64,000 nt of DNA from Haematobia irritans. Its lineage: Eukaryota > Arthropoda > Insecta > Diptera > Muscidae. Within the stretch, counting starts at the first letter, position 1; each line of letters begins with the position of its first letter. Where the stretch lies: contig NC_134397.1 of NCBI RefSeq assembly GCF_050003625.1, positions 273,910,070 through 273,974,069 of the forward strand, given 5' to 3'. Shown piece after piece: positions 1 through 21,752 of this stretch. Both the position numbers and the translations under genes were made by a program. The notes beneath the pieces are model-generated. The model was not told the origin of the DNA, did not search any database, and saw only the letters and a list, made by a program, of their open reading frames with translations.

Positions 1-277
1 GTAAACACAAATTCCATCAAACTCAACCAATTCAATAACACTCAAAGCTTCTCCCATTCAATGGCCTAACACACAGTCCACCCAACTGCCTAGCTGACTC
101 CATACTTATCCGACTCCAGCTTACCTGTATACAAAACTTAGTTTCTGATATTGCTATTGGTCTTTGACGGCGGTGTCCTGCAACCATAGACGTGAATTCA
201 CATAAACTTTTACCTAGAAACCAAATCGCAATCAGTAACAAAAAAGTTGCCAAAAACCTCAGCTCACTTCGAAAAAT

Positions 278-670
278 ATGCCAAACGAAAAACTATTCAA
301 ACGTTTAGATAAAAAAAAAATATCCCTAAAACGCAACGGCAAAGGTAGTAGAAAAAGGTATCAAAATATGTGCATATATTCATTCATTGCTACTGCCTAT
401 AACTTTCCGGAATTTTCAAATGGAAATGATCATAGACAGTGCATTCTATTGGGATTGATTCGGAGAATTTTCGATAGAATAGTGGGTGTGATTTTTTATA
501 ACGCCTACAAACGAAGAGTTCCCCAGTACATTGTGGATTATAAATATAAAGATTTTATAAACAATATTTCGGACCAATGGACCATTCTACTTTCGGCATC
601 AGCTGTGCTTTGTCTACTTTCATTAATTGTGATGTCACTTCTGAATACGGACAACAGGTTATTAGTATGA
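278..670 (+). CDS. Uncharacterised small protein, one membrane segment
   Basis: This is an open frame of 130 residues from ATG to TGA with no family I recognise. The first 30 residues are very basic (many K and R), the middle has mixed composition with cysteines and aromatics, and a single hydrophobic segment lies near residues 100-122 (WTILLSASAVLCLLSLIVMSLL region), followed by a short polar tail. This would fit a small single-pass membrane protein or one exon of a larger one. It lies in sequence free of the repeat families found elsewhere, and its composition is more complex than the repeat-derived frames. There is no clear splice evidence at either end. It could also be a chance ORF in AT-rich DNA. 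The opposite strand at 32-253 is also open and begins with a hydrophobic stretch, but has less support. Confidence 0.35.
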   Translation: MPNEKLFKRLDKKKISLKRNGKGSRKRYQNMCIYSFIATAYNFPEFSNGNDHRQCILLGLIRRIFDRIVGVIFYNAYKRRVPQYIVDYKYKDFINNISDQWTILLSASAVLCLLSLIVMSLLNTDNRLLV

Positions 671-748
671 CTTATTACAATTATCTTGGAAACAGCAAAG
701 CGAAGGCCAGACGGACATAAAAAGCTTACTTGGTTTTAAACCTTTTAA

Positions 749-823
749 CCTTCACTGAAGAAGACAAATTTCTCCTTCACTGAAGAAGACAAATTTCTCC
801 TTCATTGAAGAAGACAAATTTCC
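749..823. repeat. Tandem triplication of a 25-bp unit
   Basis: Three consecutive copies of a 25-bp unit (CCTTCACTGAAGAAGACAAA plus TTTCT), the third with small changes. It lies in otherwise featureless AT-rich DNA (671-1114). Confidence 0.8.
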
Positions 824-1118
824 TTTAACAATTTTTAAGGAAATAAAATTTAAATTAACTGAAATATTGAATCTTAGGATTAAAGATAAAAAAGTTTCAC
901 AAATAGACTAATACTTCCGAGAAAAAAATTTGGAAGTTCTTCTAAAAGCACAACTTACAAAAATGTACTCCCAAAAATCTTCTTTATTTTAATTGTTTTA
1001 AATAGGATAAAAACAGATTAAGAATTACTAAAATGGTACAAATTATTTAAATGTTTGCCAAAAAAATGCTAAATTCATTCTACAAAAATTGCGAATTTTT
1101 GAAAATATTTGATGTTAA

Positions 1119-1248
1119 CCCAGATATGCCGACCGTTCTACATGTAGTACACCTGTTATGTTCAGGTTTCTGCGTTTACAGTGCTTTACGTTTTCTAATC
1201 TACTTGTTGGTGTGCTACAGAATATAACGGCCCGTCGGCATGTCTGGG
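1119..1248. mobile_element. piggyBac-type MITE, 130 bp
   Basis: Terminal inverted repeats of 15 bp start with CCC (CCCAGATATGCCGAC at the left, GTCGGCATGTCTGGG at the right, one mismatch). They are flanked on both sides by TTAA (1115-1118 and 1249-1252). TTAA target duplication plus CCC-starting termini is the hallmark of the piggyBac superfamily. The inside is too short to code for anything, so this is a non-autonomous miniature copy. Confidence 0.75.
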
Positions 1249-1569
1249 TTAAAAGTTCCAGACAAGCGTTACAATGCAATAAAAAACCATAACAAAATTG
1301 TAAAAATTATTTATTTGTCAAAATATCACAAAATTTCTTAATTCACATCCAAATCACTGAATTCGCATCACAACTTAATAAGTTATGCAAATGCAGTGCA
1401 ACGGCTATTGAAATGGTGGTCAAAAAGTAAAAAAAGCGTCTCAAAAAAATGGTGAAAACGTTCTTTTTAGATCCGGAAGTAGTGGGGCAAAATTGGCGAA
1501 GAAGCGATGAATTTAACGTGGGTTTTTCTAGGACGGATGTCCAATGACATAAAAAATTCAAAAAAAAAA

Positions 1570-3562
1570 AACAAGTAAGTAAAGTAGAAAGTCGGGCGGG
1601 GCCGACTATATCATACCCTAAACCACCATTACAGAACTAGTAATCATAAGCATTTGTGGGGTAACATATAGGTCTGGGAGATAAACCGCAGTTGCATATT
1701 TAAGAAAATTAAGGAGTACATGTCTATGGGTGCTTTGTGTCAATCTGACTATAGCTCATAGTCAATGTTGCCAGGGAAAATTTTCGGTTTACCCTACAAG
1801 GACAAAAAAAGTTCTCTACTTTCCCATACATTCCCAAACATTTTCCCTACTATATTTTTCGTTAAATTTAAAAAAAAAAATTACAAAACAAAAATGGTTC
1901 TAAGTACTTTATTATCTTAAAACATGAATTTTTGTGAGAAATTTTTCTATAGAAATAAAATTTTGACAATAAATAAAATTTTGAGAAAAAATTCCACAGA
2001 AATAAAATTTTGAGAAAATTTTTTATGGAAATAATAAAGTTTACCACACATTGTTAAAGATCAAGCCTTGCCGGCTTCTAATTTCCTCCTCTAGAGCCAC
2101 CAAAATGTAAAAATTATTACAAAATGTGTTGAGTGAAAATGTCCTACATTGTGGCCCTACGTCCCTACAAGACGCTAAGTATTAGAAAAACCCTACATAT
2201 AGGGAAATTCCCCTACTTCTAGCAACACTGGCTGTGTTGGTATTGCACCTACGGAGTTTGTATGCCACTAATATTGAGCCCATTATTAAAAAAGAGAAAA
2301 TCGTTAAATTAGTGTGGGTAATAAATACAAATTTGTAAAAATCGAGCAATATTCTTATGTAAGAGCTACAAGTACATATAAATACGATCGGCTAGTACAT
2401 CAAAATTTGAAATTTGAGTAACATTGGTTAATAAATAAGAGTACTATGGCAAAATTTGGGAAAATCGAGCGATGCATATATATGGAACCTATATCTAAAT
2501 CTGAACCAATTTGCATAATATTTTGCGGGTTTGATTAATACCACAAAAGGTTACATTGTGCAAGATTTGAGTAAGATCAGTTAAGAAATGAGGCCTGTAT
2601 GGTCAAACATAAGGTTATTAGGGGCGAATTTTTCAAAATCGGGTGATACATATATGGGAGCTATATCTACATCTGAACCGATTTCGATGAAATTTTGCAC
2701 ATATAGTTAGTACTATAGAGGACTGGATCTAGCCAACTTTTAGTAAGATCGGTTAATAAATAAGGGTTCTATGGCCAAATTTGGGAAAATCGGGCTATAC
2801 ATATATATGGGAGCTATATCTAAATCTGAACCGATTTCGATGATTTTTTGCACATATAGTAAGTGCTATAGAAGACTACATTTAGCCAAATTTGGGTCAG
2901 ATCGGTTAATAAATAAGGGTTCTATGGCCAAATTTAGAAAATTCGGGCGGTACATATATATGGGAGCTATAGCTAAATATGAACCGATTTCGATGATTTT
3001 TTGTACATATAGTTAGTGCTATAGAAGATTATATTTAGCCAACTTTGAGTAAGATCGGTTGATAAATAAAGGTTTTGTGACCAAATTTGGGAAAATCGGG
3101 CGATACATATATATGAGAGCTATATATAAATCTGAACCGATTTGGATGAAATTTTGCAGACTTGAAGGGCGATGGAAAATATTACCTTTTGCCAAATTTG
3201 GTGACGATGCGTTTGAAAAAAAGCGCTACGTGACCCCATTTGTCGAAATCGGGCGATACATATATATGGGAGCTATATCTAAATTTCATCCGATTTCTTC
3301 CAAATTCAACAGCGTTCGTCATTGTGCCCAAAAAACTCGCTGTACTAAATTTCATCAAAATCGGTTAATAATTTCGACCGGAATCCTGTGAACAACAAAT
3401 ACATGGACGGACGGACACCAAGCGCTAGATCGACTCAGGAGGTGATTCTGAGTCGATCGGTATATATTTTATGGGGCCTAAAATCAATATTTCTGGTAGG
3501 CACATTTTTTGGCCGATCAAACTTATTATACCCTGACCACTATGTGGTTTAGGGTATAAAAA
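1570..3562 (+). repeat. Family A tandem-unit element
   Basis: The 5' end has AACAAGTAAGTAAAGT and the GC box GTCGGGCGGGGCCGAC, then TATCATACCCTAAACCACC. The 3' end is its inverted counterpart, GTGGTTTAGGGTATAAAAA. The middle (about 2450-3400) is an array of units near 152 bp, each carrying a version of TATATGGGAGCTATATCTAA followed by ATCTGAACCGATTTC; unit landmarks fall near 2658, 2810, 2962, 3114 and 3268. A GGACGGACGGACACC run lies near 3400. Open frames at 2771-3016 and 3059-3391 are products of the repeat unit and are not genes. No transposase is visible. About 1770-2280 differs from other copies and may hold an older insertion. Confidence 0.8.
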
Positions 3563-3578
3563 TGTTTAGTGCATACCA

Positions 3579-3732
3579 AAGGTTAAGTTACATACCATGC
3601 ATTAATGCGTCCGTTGATTGAAGAGTTGAATCTTCTCTTTGAAAGCAATAGTTTTGTTAGAGTGCTTCAAACTGAAAACTATCAACCCTTCCAACAACCC
3701 ACGGAATAACGCATGATATATAACTTAACCTT
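3579..3732. mobile_element. Short palindromic MITE-like element
   Basis: Imperfect inverted repeats of about 38 bp (left begins AAGGTTAAGTTACATACC; right ends ATATATAACTTAACCTT) enclose about 80 bp. A TTAA lies inside both arms (3583-3586 and 3725-3728) and could be a target duplication, but the match runs past it, so the exact ends are uncertain. Confidence 0.5.
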
Positions 3733-3739
3733 AAAACTT

Positions 3740-4540
3740 GTCAGAAACGTTTGCCTCAAATATTTTAAAAGATTCCCAAGTTTTCTAGATGGGATTTGGA
3801 ATTTTTCGACAAAATTTGAATAATTTGTACCATTTTATTAATTATTACTCTGTTTCGAACTTATTTGAAAGAAAAAAGTTAAAATTACCCTTTAACAATA
3901 TGAAAAAAGCTAGTTATAAAAAAATATTATTAAAATAACTTCCTGTGTAGTTAAAATAAAGAACATGTTTGGGGGGATATTTTTGGAAGTGCTTTTAAAG
4001 TCGTGCCTTTAGAAGAACTACCAATTTTTTTTGCTGGGTAGGTTATTCTGCATCTTTGGTTTAAAGTTTTTTTTTAATTAAGAAAACTTTTTTCACTTGT
4101 AAGTATCTGTAATAATTTCGCACAAATATAATGAAAATTCGACGAATGGGATCCGTATCCCAATTTTAATATTACAGAGCCTAAATCTAAAGGTAGATAG
4201 CTTCCTAAAAATTCTCTTATTTTAAAGAAGTCATCTTTGGCTCGGAATCTATAGCAAAATCCTTATGGAAAATTCACAATATTTGGATTTAAGAAAAATT
4301 TTTTTGACGGTAAGTTCTATATAATTAAAATTTGGATGCAGATTTGATTTATGAAATCTTCAATTTCATTTTTGCCATAGAGAAACAAAACTATTCACGA
4401 GCAAAATTTTCAGTTTATAAATCCAAATCATAATGGACACTTCCAAGTCATATGTATGTATTAAGTTAATTTAAAGATTAATTCTTTACTTCAAAAAGGC
4501 TTTTCTTGACATTTAGCAAAACTGGCCTTACATCAAAGAC
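3740..4540. other. AT-rich non-coding stretch
   Basis: No convincing coding region, RNA or terminal repeats were seen. Short pieces (near 4180-4260, GCTCGGAATCTATAGC) look like degraded family D sequence. Confidence 0.5.
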
Positions 4541-4544
4541 ATGC

Positions 4545-5480
4545 TCACACACACTCACGACGAAGAAACCTTATTCACGCACAATCACCAACGATATTTT
4601 TGTACTCACGCACGAAAATCTTTTAAATGTCGTGACTCACGAGAAACCTTGTGACTCACGAATAATTTTATGATTAATTTACCTATAGAACCTGACTGAA
4701 AATATGGGTATTATTAAAATCGAGAGTAGAGGTGTGCACGTGAGTAATAGTTTACTCACGCTCACGCACACTCACGACTGAAAAATCATACTCATGCACG
4801 ATAATTTGTACCCACGAAAAGAAAATTTGTACCCACGCACGAAAACGTCGTGACTCACGAAAAATACCGTGACTCACGAATAATTTTACGATTAATTTAC
4901 CTTACCGAAGTGTCTGAAAACATGAGCAATATTAAAATCGAGAGTGTTATTAGACTCTTAACATCCCAGGTGTCACTAAAATTGTAATTGAATTTAACTC
5001 TTAAGCGTTTTATGTTGGTGAGCAGGAATATTTTCGTGAGTGTAATTCTTTACTCACGCACACTCACGATGATATTATTTTCGTGACTCACGTTTGTTTG
5101 GTTTGTTAATCACGCTCACACACACTCACGCTGTTGTCATGAGCGTGACTCACACACGAATCACGAACATTTCCGTGAGTCACGACAATTTCGTGTCACG
5201 TGCACACCTCTAATCGAGAGCGTTATAAAACTCTTAACACTAAAATTATAATTGAATTCAACTCGTAAGCATTTTATGTTCGTGAGCGTGTTTTTCCGAA
5301 ATTCGTTACTCACTCGTTACTCACGCACACTCACGAAGATATTATTGTCGTGACTCATGCTCACGCACGATATTTGGTTGGTTAATCACGTTCACGCACG
5401 CCCACGCAGTGTAACTCACGCGTGAGTCACGAAAATTTCCATGAGTCACGACAATTTCGTGTCACGGGCATACCTCTAAT
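4545..5480. mobile_element. Older copy of an ACTCACG-rich hAT-type MITE, split by a younger copy
   Basis: The stretch is packed with ACTCACG/CGTGAGT motifs on both strands. The outer halves (4545-4726 and 5213-5480) join logically across the inner element: left TTATTAAAATCGAGAG, right ATCGAGAGCGTTATAAAAC. This matches the continuous inner version near 4925-4960 (AATATTAAAATCGAGAGTG). The outer right end (GTCACGGGCATACCTCTAA) is a degraded form of the inner terminus; the outer left end is not clearly preserved. Confidence 0.6.
4727..5212. mobile_element. hAT-type MITE, 486 bp, 8-bp target duplication
   Basis: The termini TAGAGGTGTGCACGTGA (left) and TCACGTGCACACCTCTA (right) are perfect inverted repeats of 17 bp. 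The flanks are identical 8-bp copies of ATCGAGAG (4719-4726 and 5213-5220). The 8-bp duplication and TAGAGGTG-like termini are typical of the hAT superfamily. The inside has no transposase and consists mostly of ACTCACG motifs. It is inserted in an older copy of the same family. Confidence 0.8.
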
Positions 5481-6221
5481 TTCGATTCCACCATCTACCA
5501 CGTCAACGCAAGGTTACGGCCAACAAAGTCAAGCCACTACCAAATAGAAAAACCTCCGGTATAGCTGAATTAGTGTATGCCGATGTTAACCTTTGATATC
5601 ACGTTAAGAAAAAATCTAAATATTCGAATAAATTGAAATATGTTTCCTAAAATTAAGTACACAGAACTAAAATTTAAAAGATAATTGTGTCCTTAAAGTA
5701 TTCTTACTTCAATTCTCCGCTTCTTTTGCTCGGAATCTATACCAATATCATTAGTGTAACGATAAAATCTTTTGATCGGATGTACTTTTTTTAATGTAGA
5801 AGCTAAGATGAATACAGTTAATGCAGCCTTTGGAAAACTTAAGCCAATTTGAGAAATCTCAGAGTCCAATGTCCTGCTATATAGATGTACGTCGTGAAAA
5901 GATACTAACGGTGTCATGAAACAGATTGCAAAATTTTATCAATCACTGCCTCCGTCTACGTATATCTTGGACATGCCTTAAAAACGTAAATAGGATGGAC
6001 GTTGGATCTGAAATCAGGCATCGAAAAACGTCGATGCCCGAAGAGCTAAAACCTATATACTTTTAATTGAATCAATCAAAAAATTTATTGAAACGTGAGG
6101 TGAAGTTGAACTAAATAACTGATTCTAAAATATAAAATTAATTAAGTTTTCTTATCAAAATTAAACTTAGTTTAGTTAAAAACTTTTAACTAAATCAAAA
6201 AATATGCAAAACAAGAATATA
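5481..6221. other. AT-rich non-coding stretch
   Basis: No gene recognised. A 74-residue minus-strand open frame (5693-5917) ends in a piece of family D sequence (GGTATAGATTCCGAGC on the minus strand) and is not supported as a gene. Confidence 0.4.
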
Positions 6222-7561
6222 CATCACTAAGTTCGGACGGGCCGAATCTTAAATACCCACCACCATGAACCAAATATTAGGGTTTCCTTTGAAATTTCAG
6301 GAGGGCTTGAGGACTTGAGGACACTTCCCGAAGATAAATTTAAAGATTTCACCTATGAGGACTATATCATATTCTGGATTTATAAGAACCATTTTTGTTT
6401 GAGCTTTAGAGGAATCATTAACATCTCTTGTAAGTGTGCAAAAAAATTATAAAATAACGTCTTGATTTGAAATCTTAAATCTGTAGAAGTAAAATCTGGA
6501 AATTTTACATTAAGTTTCAAGCAATTTTCATGATCAGTACGCCTTCTACACCCTCAAGAAGTGAAGTCGGCCTATATGGAGGCATTACCAAATGGACCGA
6601 TAAAAACTTAATCCGATACACGCTTTTGTGAGCCAGAATATTTACAATTTCAGGCAAATCAGATAAAAACTACGGTTTCTAGAAACCCAAGGAGTTAAAT
6701 TGGGAGATCGTTTTTATGGGGGCTATACTAAAATATGGACCAATACTCACCGTTTTCTGCACACCTCTTTATGACCCGAAAATACCTCTACATTTCCAAT
6801 TTCAGGCAAATAGGATAAAAACTTCGGATTCTAGAAGCCCAAGAAATAAAATCGGGAAATCGGTCTATATGGGGGCTGTACCAAAATATGGACCGATACT
6901 CACCATTTTCGGCACACCTTTTTATGGTCCCAAAATACCTCTAGATTTCCAATTTCAGACAAGTTGGATAAGAACTACGGTTTCTATAAGCCCAAGACCC
7001 CAAATCGGGAGGTCGTTTTATATGGGGACCATACCAAAACATGGACCGATACTCACAATTTTTGGCACACGTATTTGTGGTCCTACAATACCTCTAGATT
7101 TCCAATTTCAGGTAAATTGAATAAAAGCTGCGGTTTCTATAAGCCCAAGAAGTAAAATCGGGAGATCGGTCTATATGGGGGCTATACCAAAATATGGACC
7201 GATACTCACCATTTATGGCACACCTCTTTATGGTCATAAAATACCTCTAGATTTCAAATTTCAGGCAAATTGGATAAAAACTACGATTTCTATAAGCCCA
7301 AGACCCCAAATCGGGAGGTCGGTTTATATGGGGACTATATCAAAACCTGGACCGATATAGCCCATCTTCGAACTTGACCAGCCTGCATACAAAAGACGAG
7401 TTTGTGCAGACAGACGGACATCGTTATATCGTCTTAGAATTTCTCCCTAATCAAGAATATATATACTTTATATAGTCGGAAATCGATATTTCGATGTGTT
7501 ACAAACGGAATGACAAACTTATTATACCCCCGTCACCATTCTATGGTGGTGGGTATAAAAA
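6222..7561 (+). repeat. Family B tandem-unit element
   Basis: The 5' end is ACTAAGTTCGGACGGGCCGAA, a GC box shared by family B copies, then TAAATACCCACCACCATG. The 3' end is the inverted counterpart CATTCTATGGTGGTGGGTATAA. Internal units of about 152 bp carry TATGGGGGCTATACCAAAA (landmarks near 6718, 6869, 7023, 7175, 7327). A GACAGACGGACATCG run lies near 7410. Open frames at 6716-7120, 6964-7155 and 7175-7360 are repeat-derived. Confidence 0.8.
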
Positions 7562-7878
7562 GTGCTGATTAAATCAATTAATTTTTAACCAAATATATTT
7601 TTATATTTATCCAGTAATCCTTCGAGTTACGTCGCCTCGGGTTACGTTGTTTCGTCAAATTTTTTGTATCATCCAACTTTGATTTACGTCGTCATTCGAT
7701 TTAAGTCGTCGATTTTTTTGCCAACTTTATCAGAAATGTCTTCTATAAGTGAAATAAGAACCATCATGAGACATCGAAACATTTATTTCTGAAATTCTTA
7801 CCGAAACTCCGACAAAATTCTGATTGATATTCCATATATAACGCAATTGTCGAAGTGGCGATGTTATTTTATATGCAC

Positions 7879-8476
7879 ACTGAAAAAAAGCACGCCCGGT
7901 TCCAAAGATTTTGTCTTTACTTTAAAAATTTTGGTATTAATTCCTAGCCAAAGAAGCGGAGAATACAAGTAAGGATACTTTTAAGACACAATTCTCTTTT
8001 AAATTTGGGTTTTGTGTACTTGCTTCTAGGAATTTTTCGTTTTTTTCAGCTTTTTTTCAGCTTTTTTTCTTCATATGCTATCAAAGTCCTTTAAAACCAA
8101 ATTAAAGACAACTTTATTTTCCAAATTCAGACTCGACTTCCAGTAGAAATTATGCTATGATTCAAGTAAAAAACGTCTTTAAAATAAAGCTTTGAAAAAC
8201 ATGTCCTATATTTGAACGATCTTTTGCTTTGTAGTCAAGATGCAAAAAAAACAACAAAATTAAAGACAATTTTATTAATTTTGAAGCATTTTTCTGAATT
8301 ATTAAAGTCAAGTTGACCTTAACACAATTTTTTTTTTCTTTCATGTTATGGACAATTAATTATAAGGACAATACGACATCATTGAAAACTTTATCGACGT
8401 TTGGACAAGGAAAAACACTTTGCATTCATATTTTAAAGACATGAAATCTTTGACCTCACGACAATATTTTTTCAGT
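7879..8476. mobile_element. Family D MITE, about 600 bp
   Basis: It begins ACTGAAAAAAAGCACGCC and ends AATATTTTTTCAGT, giving short inverted termini (C)ACTGAAAAA. It carries the family D signature near its left end (GGTTCCAAAGATTTTGTC, then ATTCCTAGCCAAAGAAGCGG) and the right-end signature ACATGAAATCTTTGACC. The same order is seen at 61965-62617. There is no coding capacity. Confidence 0.65.
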
Positions 8477-8639
8477 GCATACAATGTAACGGTTTTTCAT
8501 TTGTTTATGAACTTATTTTTTTTTTCGGATTACGTCATCAAATTTCGGAACCAACCACGACGTAAATCGAGGGATTACTGTGTAGTTAATTCCGTGATGG
8601 GTACTTTGTATGCTTAAATTCAATTGAAAACTTTGCACC

Positions 8640-9520
8640 GATTATTTTCGTGAATGAATCAGAAAAAATTGTTATCCTTTGCAATGCATCGTATTTATAG
8701 ACATTTCAACATCAATATAGAAAACATACAAAAACAGCAACGCACCAATACAAACTCACGTACACGCATACAATTATACTCACGGACAAAGTTCGGTTTG
8801 TTTACAAAACATTTACCAACCTTCAGACGAGTGTTAAAAGCTTTCAATTTAAAAAACCAATTTCGTGAAATCAAAAATACGCCGCCAGCAAAGGTAGGAG
8901 ATCTGAAATGAAACAGTCCACAAAATAATGGGTGAGAATCAAAGGAAACAAGGAAGTGACCATGCCAAAAAAAACAACAACAAAATATCCACAGTGGGAA
9001 TATGATGAATGTATTAGTTCAGCGTTGGTCGCGGTATAATCATTCTTAATTCAAAGAACTTTAGATCTTTCAATATTATTATTTCTTTTTTTTTTGGTAG
9101 AAAAATATTAAATTGAAGTCAGTAGGATGATTCAGAAATGTATTGATCCGAGGACTAAATGTGGGGTTTTTATGTCATACTTAACTATAGCGAAGTTTAT
9201 TTTTATTTATAAAAAAATCTCTTGAAATTTCTTCGCAAATCAATATCTTAAATTGTCATCAGTACCAGGTAGCCACAAATTTCATGGTAGCGGATATTCA
9301 CAACATTCAACGAACCAAATATTTGAATTATGAACGTGGCTACAAATATCTGCATATTTCTAAGCAAAGGCATTGAATTGGAAATAACTAAGTCCCATTG
9401 CCTGAATGGAGAGGACAACGTATCATTGGGATATACATACACTCAACTATTCTCCAACTCCTCCCTCTCACCCCTCAACCAGTCGCATACTCACAATCTT
9501 CTTGCAACAGAACCACTCAC
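8640..9520. other. Probable intron of the minus-strand pgant gene, no 3' exon found
   Basis: This lies downstream of the last readable pgant exon on the minus strand. I looked for the next catalytic-domain exon and saw none. Short open frames on both strands (for example 8654-8911 and 9248-9442) show no family features. Confidence 0.4.
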
Positions 9521-19808
<10,288 letters not shown>

Positions 19809-20385
19809 TTCACACTTCGACTTCACATTACTACGCCTGCCACTGGAAAATCACAACTATTCACAAAAAACTTGACGACATTATTAGGAACCCCTCAACA
19901 AGAAATATAGCCGGTAAACTAATGTGTGGTTTGGTCATTGCTGCTGTCGTTGTCGTCGTTCATGGCTTTGATATCGAACTGTTTACTTAAGACGTTTGAA
20001 ATGGATTAGAGTATGTCAAAATGTTAAGCAATTGCATAAATCATATCACCCCCAAAATGTTATTGTTTATTGACTTGGCAAATGCGTGACGAAGGTGACG
20101 ACTCAGAAACGTTAACGTCTGTGATGCTACCTTCTATATCAGGAATGGAGATTAGAAGACATCCCGGTTATTGGCTACTGACCATAAACCTAAATCCATG
20201 CACTTGATAAGGTAATAATGGAAAATTATTTTCATTCAAGTGAGAGAGTACAACAACCCATGCAGACACGAACAACATCACAATGAATCACAACGACCAC
20301 AATATTTTCTTCGTGTTGACTGCTGCTGACGAACTTAACGCACAGTGTTCCATGAATATTTGAATGTGTTCTCTATGTTTAGCCT
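19809..20385 (-). promoter_or_regulatory. Presumed 5' UTR/promoter region of the pgant gene
   Basis: Unique sequence without any of the window's repeat families, rich in CAACGACAGCAGC-type trinucleotides on the minus strand, directly upstream of the pgant start. No core promoter element can be named with confidence. Confidence 0.3.
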
Positions 20386-21115
20386 AGCACAATTTTTTTT
20401 TCTGATCAATTACGAAATTAATTGATCCAATTAATTTTTTTATTTGGAATCTCTTCAATCACGAAAATAATAGTATCAATCACATTTTAAATTGGACATA
20501 GAAGAAATAGTTGATTAAACAATTTATTGATTTGGTTTGAAAATTTCAATTAATTTTTTAATTGATTCAATTAAAAATACAATTAAAAATGTAATTGATG
20601 TTGATTGAAAACATCAACTAATTTTTCAATAGACTAAATATCTATCCAATTGATTGAAAACATCAATTAATTTTTCAATATTTAGTTCAATTTCTATCCA
20701 ATTTACAATTAACTTTTTGAAATTGATTGACGACTAACATTTTTAATTAAATTGTTGTTTAATAAAAATTGCGAAAATATTCACTAATTTTTGTGTTCTT
20801 AGTTTGATTAAAAAAATATTGTATCAATTAATTTTTCAATTAAAAACGTAAATATTTTCAATCCCTTTCTTAATTGACTTTGCGCTTTTTTTTTGAGTAA
20901 AACATTGATTATATCAATTAATTTTTTTATTAAAAATTAAAAAAAAATCAATCCTCGTTTTAAATTAGTCCTCCGAGTTTGATTAAAAATTCATTGTATC
21001 AATTATTTAATTTAACAATTTTCAATCATTGAGATATTTGACTTAATTTGGTTAAAGTTTATTGTACCAATTAAGTTTTTAATTGAAAAAGTTTGCAATG
21101 CGTTATCAAAATTAA
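20386..21115. repeat. Family E element(s), AATTGATT-rich
   Basis: Dense runs of ATCAATTAATTTTT and TTTTTAATTGATTCAATTAA on both strands, as also at 25760-26340, 27400-27740 and 46714-46985. No coding capacity. Exact ends are unclear. Confidence 0.55.
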
Positions 21116-21752
21116 CAAGTAATACGGCCGTAAGTTCGGCCAGGCCGAATCTTATGTACCCTCCACCATGGATTGCGTAGAAACTTCTACGAAGGACTAT
21201 CATCCACAATCGAATTACTTGGGTTGTGGTATCTTACAACTTCCTAACAACGTTTTCTAAATTGTGAGTTTGTCCAAACGTGGTAGAGAGCAAAATTGAA
21301 ATATGGGGGTCGCTTATATGAGGACTATATACTATTATAAACTTGATATGGACCAATTTTTGTGTTACTGGGGATCGATTTATCTGAGGGCTATATATAA
21401 CTGTAGACCGATATGAACCTAGTTAGGCATGGTTGTTAACGGCCACATACTAGCACAATGTACCAAATTTCAACTGACTCGGATGAAATTTGCTCCTACA
21501 AGAGGCTCCAAAACCAAATCTCGGGATCGGTTTATATGGGTGTTATATATGATTATGGACTGATATGGACCACATTTGGCATGGCGGTTAAATATAATAT
21601 ATTACCACCGCGTACCAAATTTCAACCAGATCGGATGAATTTTGCTTCTCCAAAGGGCGCCGGAGGTAAAATCTGGGAATAGGTTTATATGGGGGCTATA
21701 TATAATTATGGACTGATATGAACCAATTCCTGCATGGTTGTTGGATAACATA

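Noticed and set aside
2771..3391. Open frames with repeated [16 protein letters not shown] residues here and at many other places
   Set aside because: They recur in every family A, B and C copy, in different frames and on both strands, because the underlying 152-bp unit is repeated. The unit length is not kept as a multiple of three and no start, splice or domain evidence supports translation.
5693..5917. 74-codon minus-strand open frame
   Set aside because: Its 3' part is family D sequence and no homologous family is recognised.
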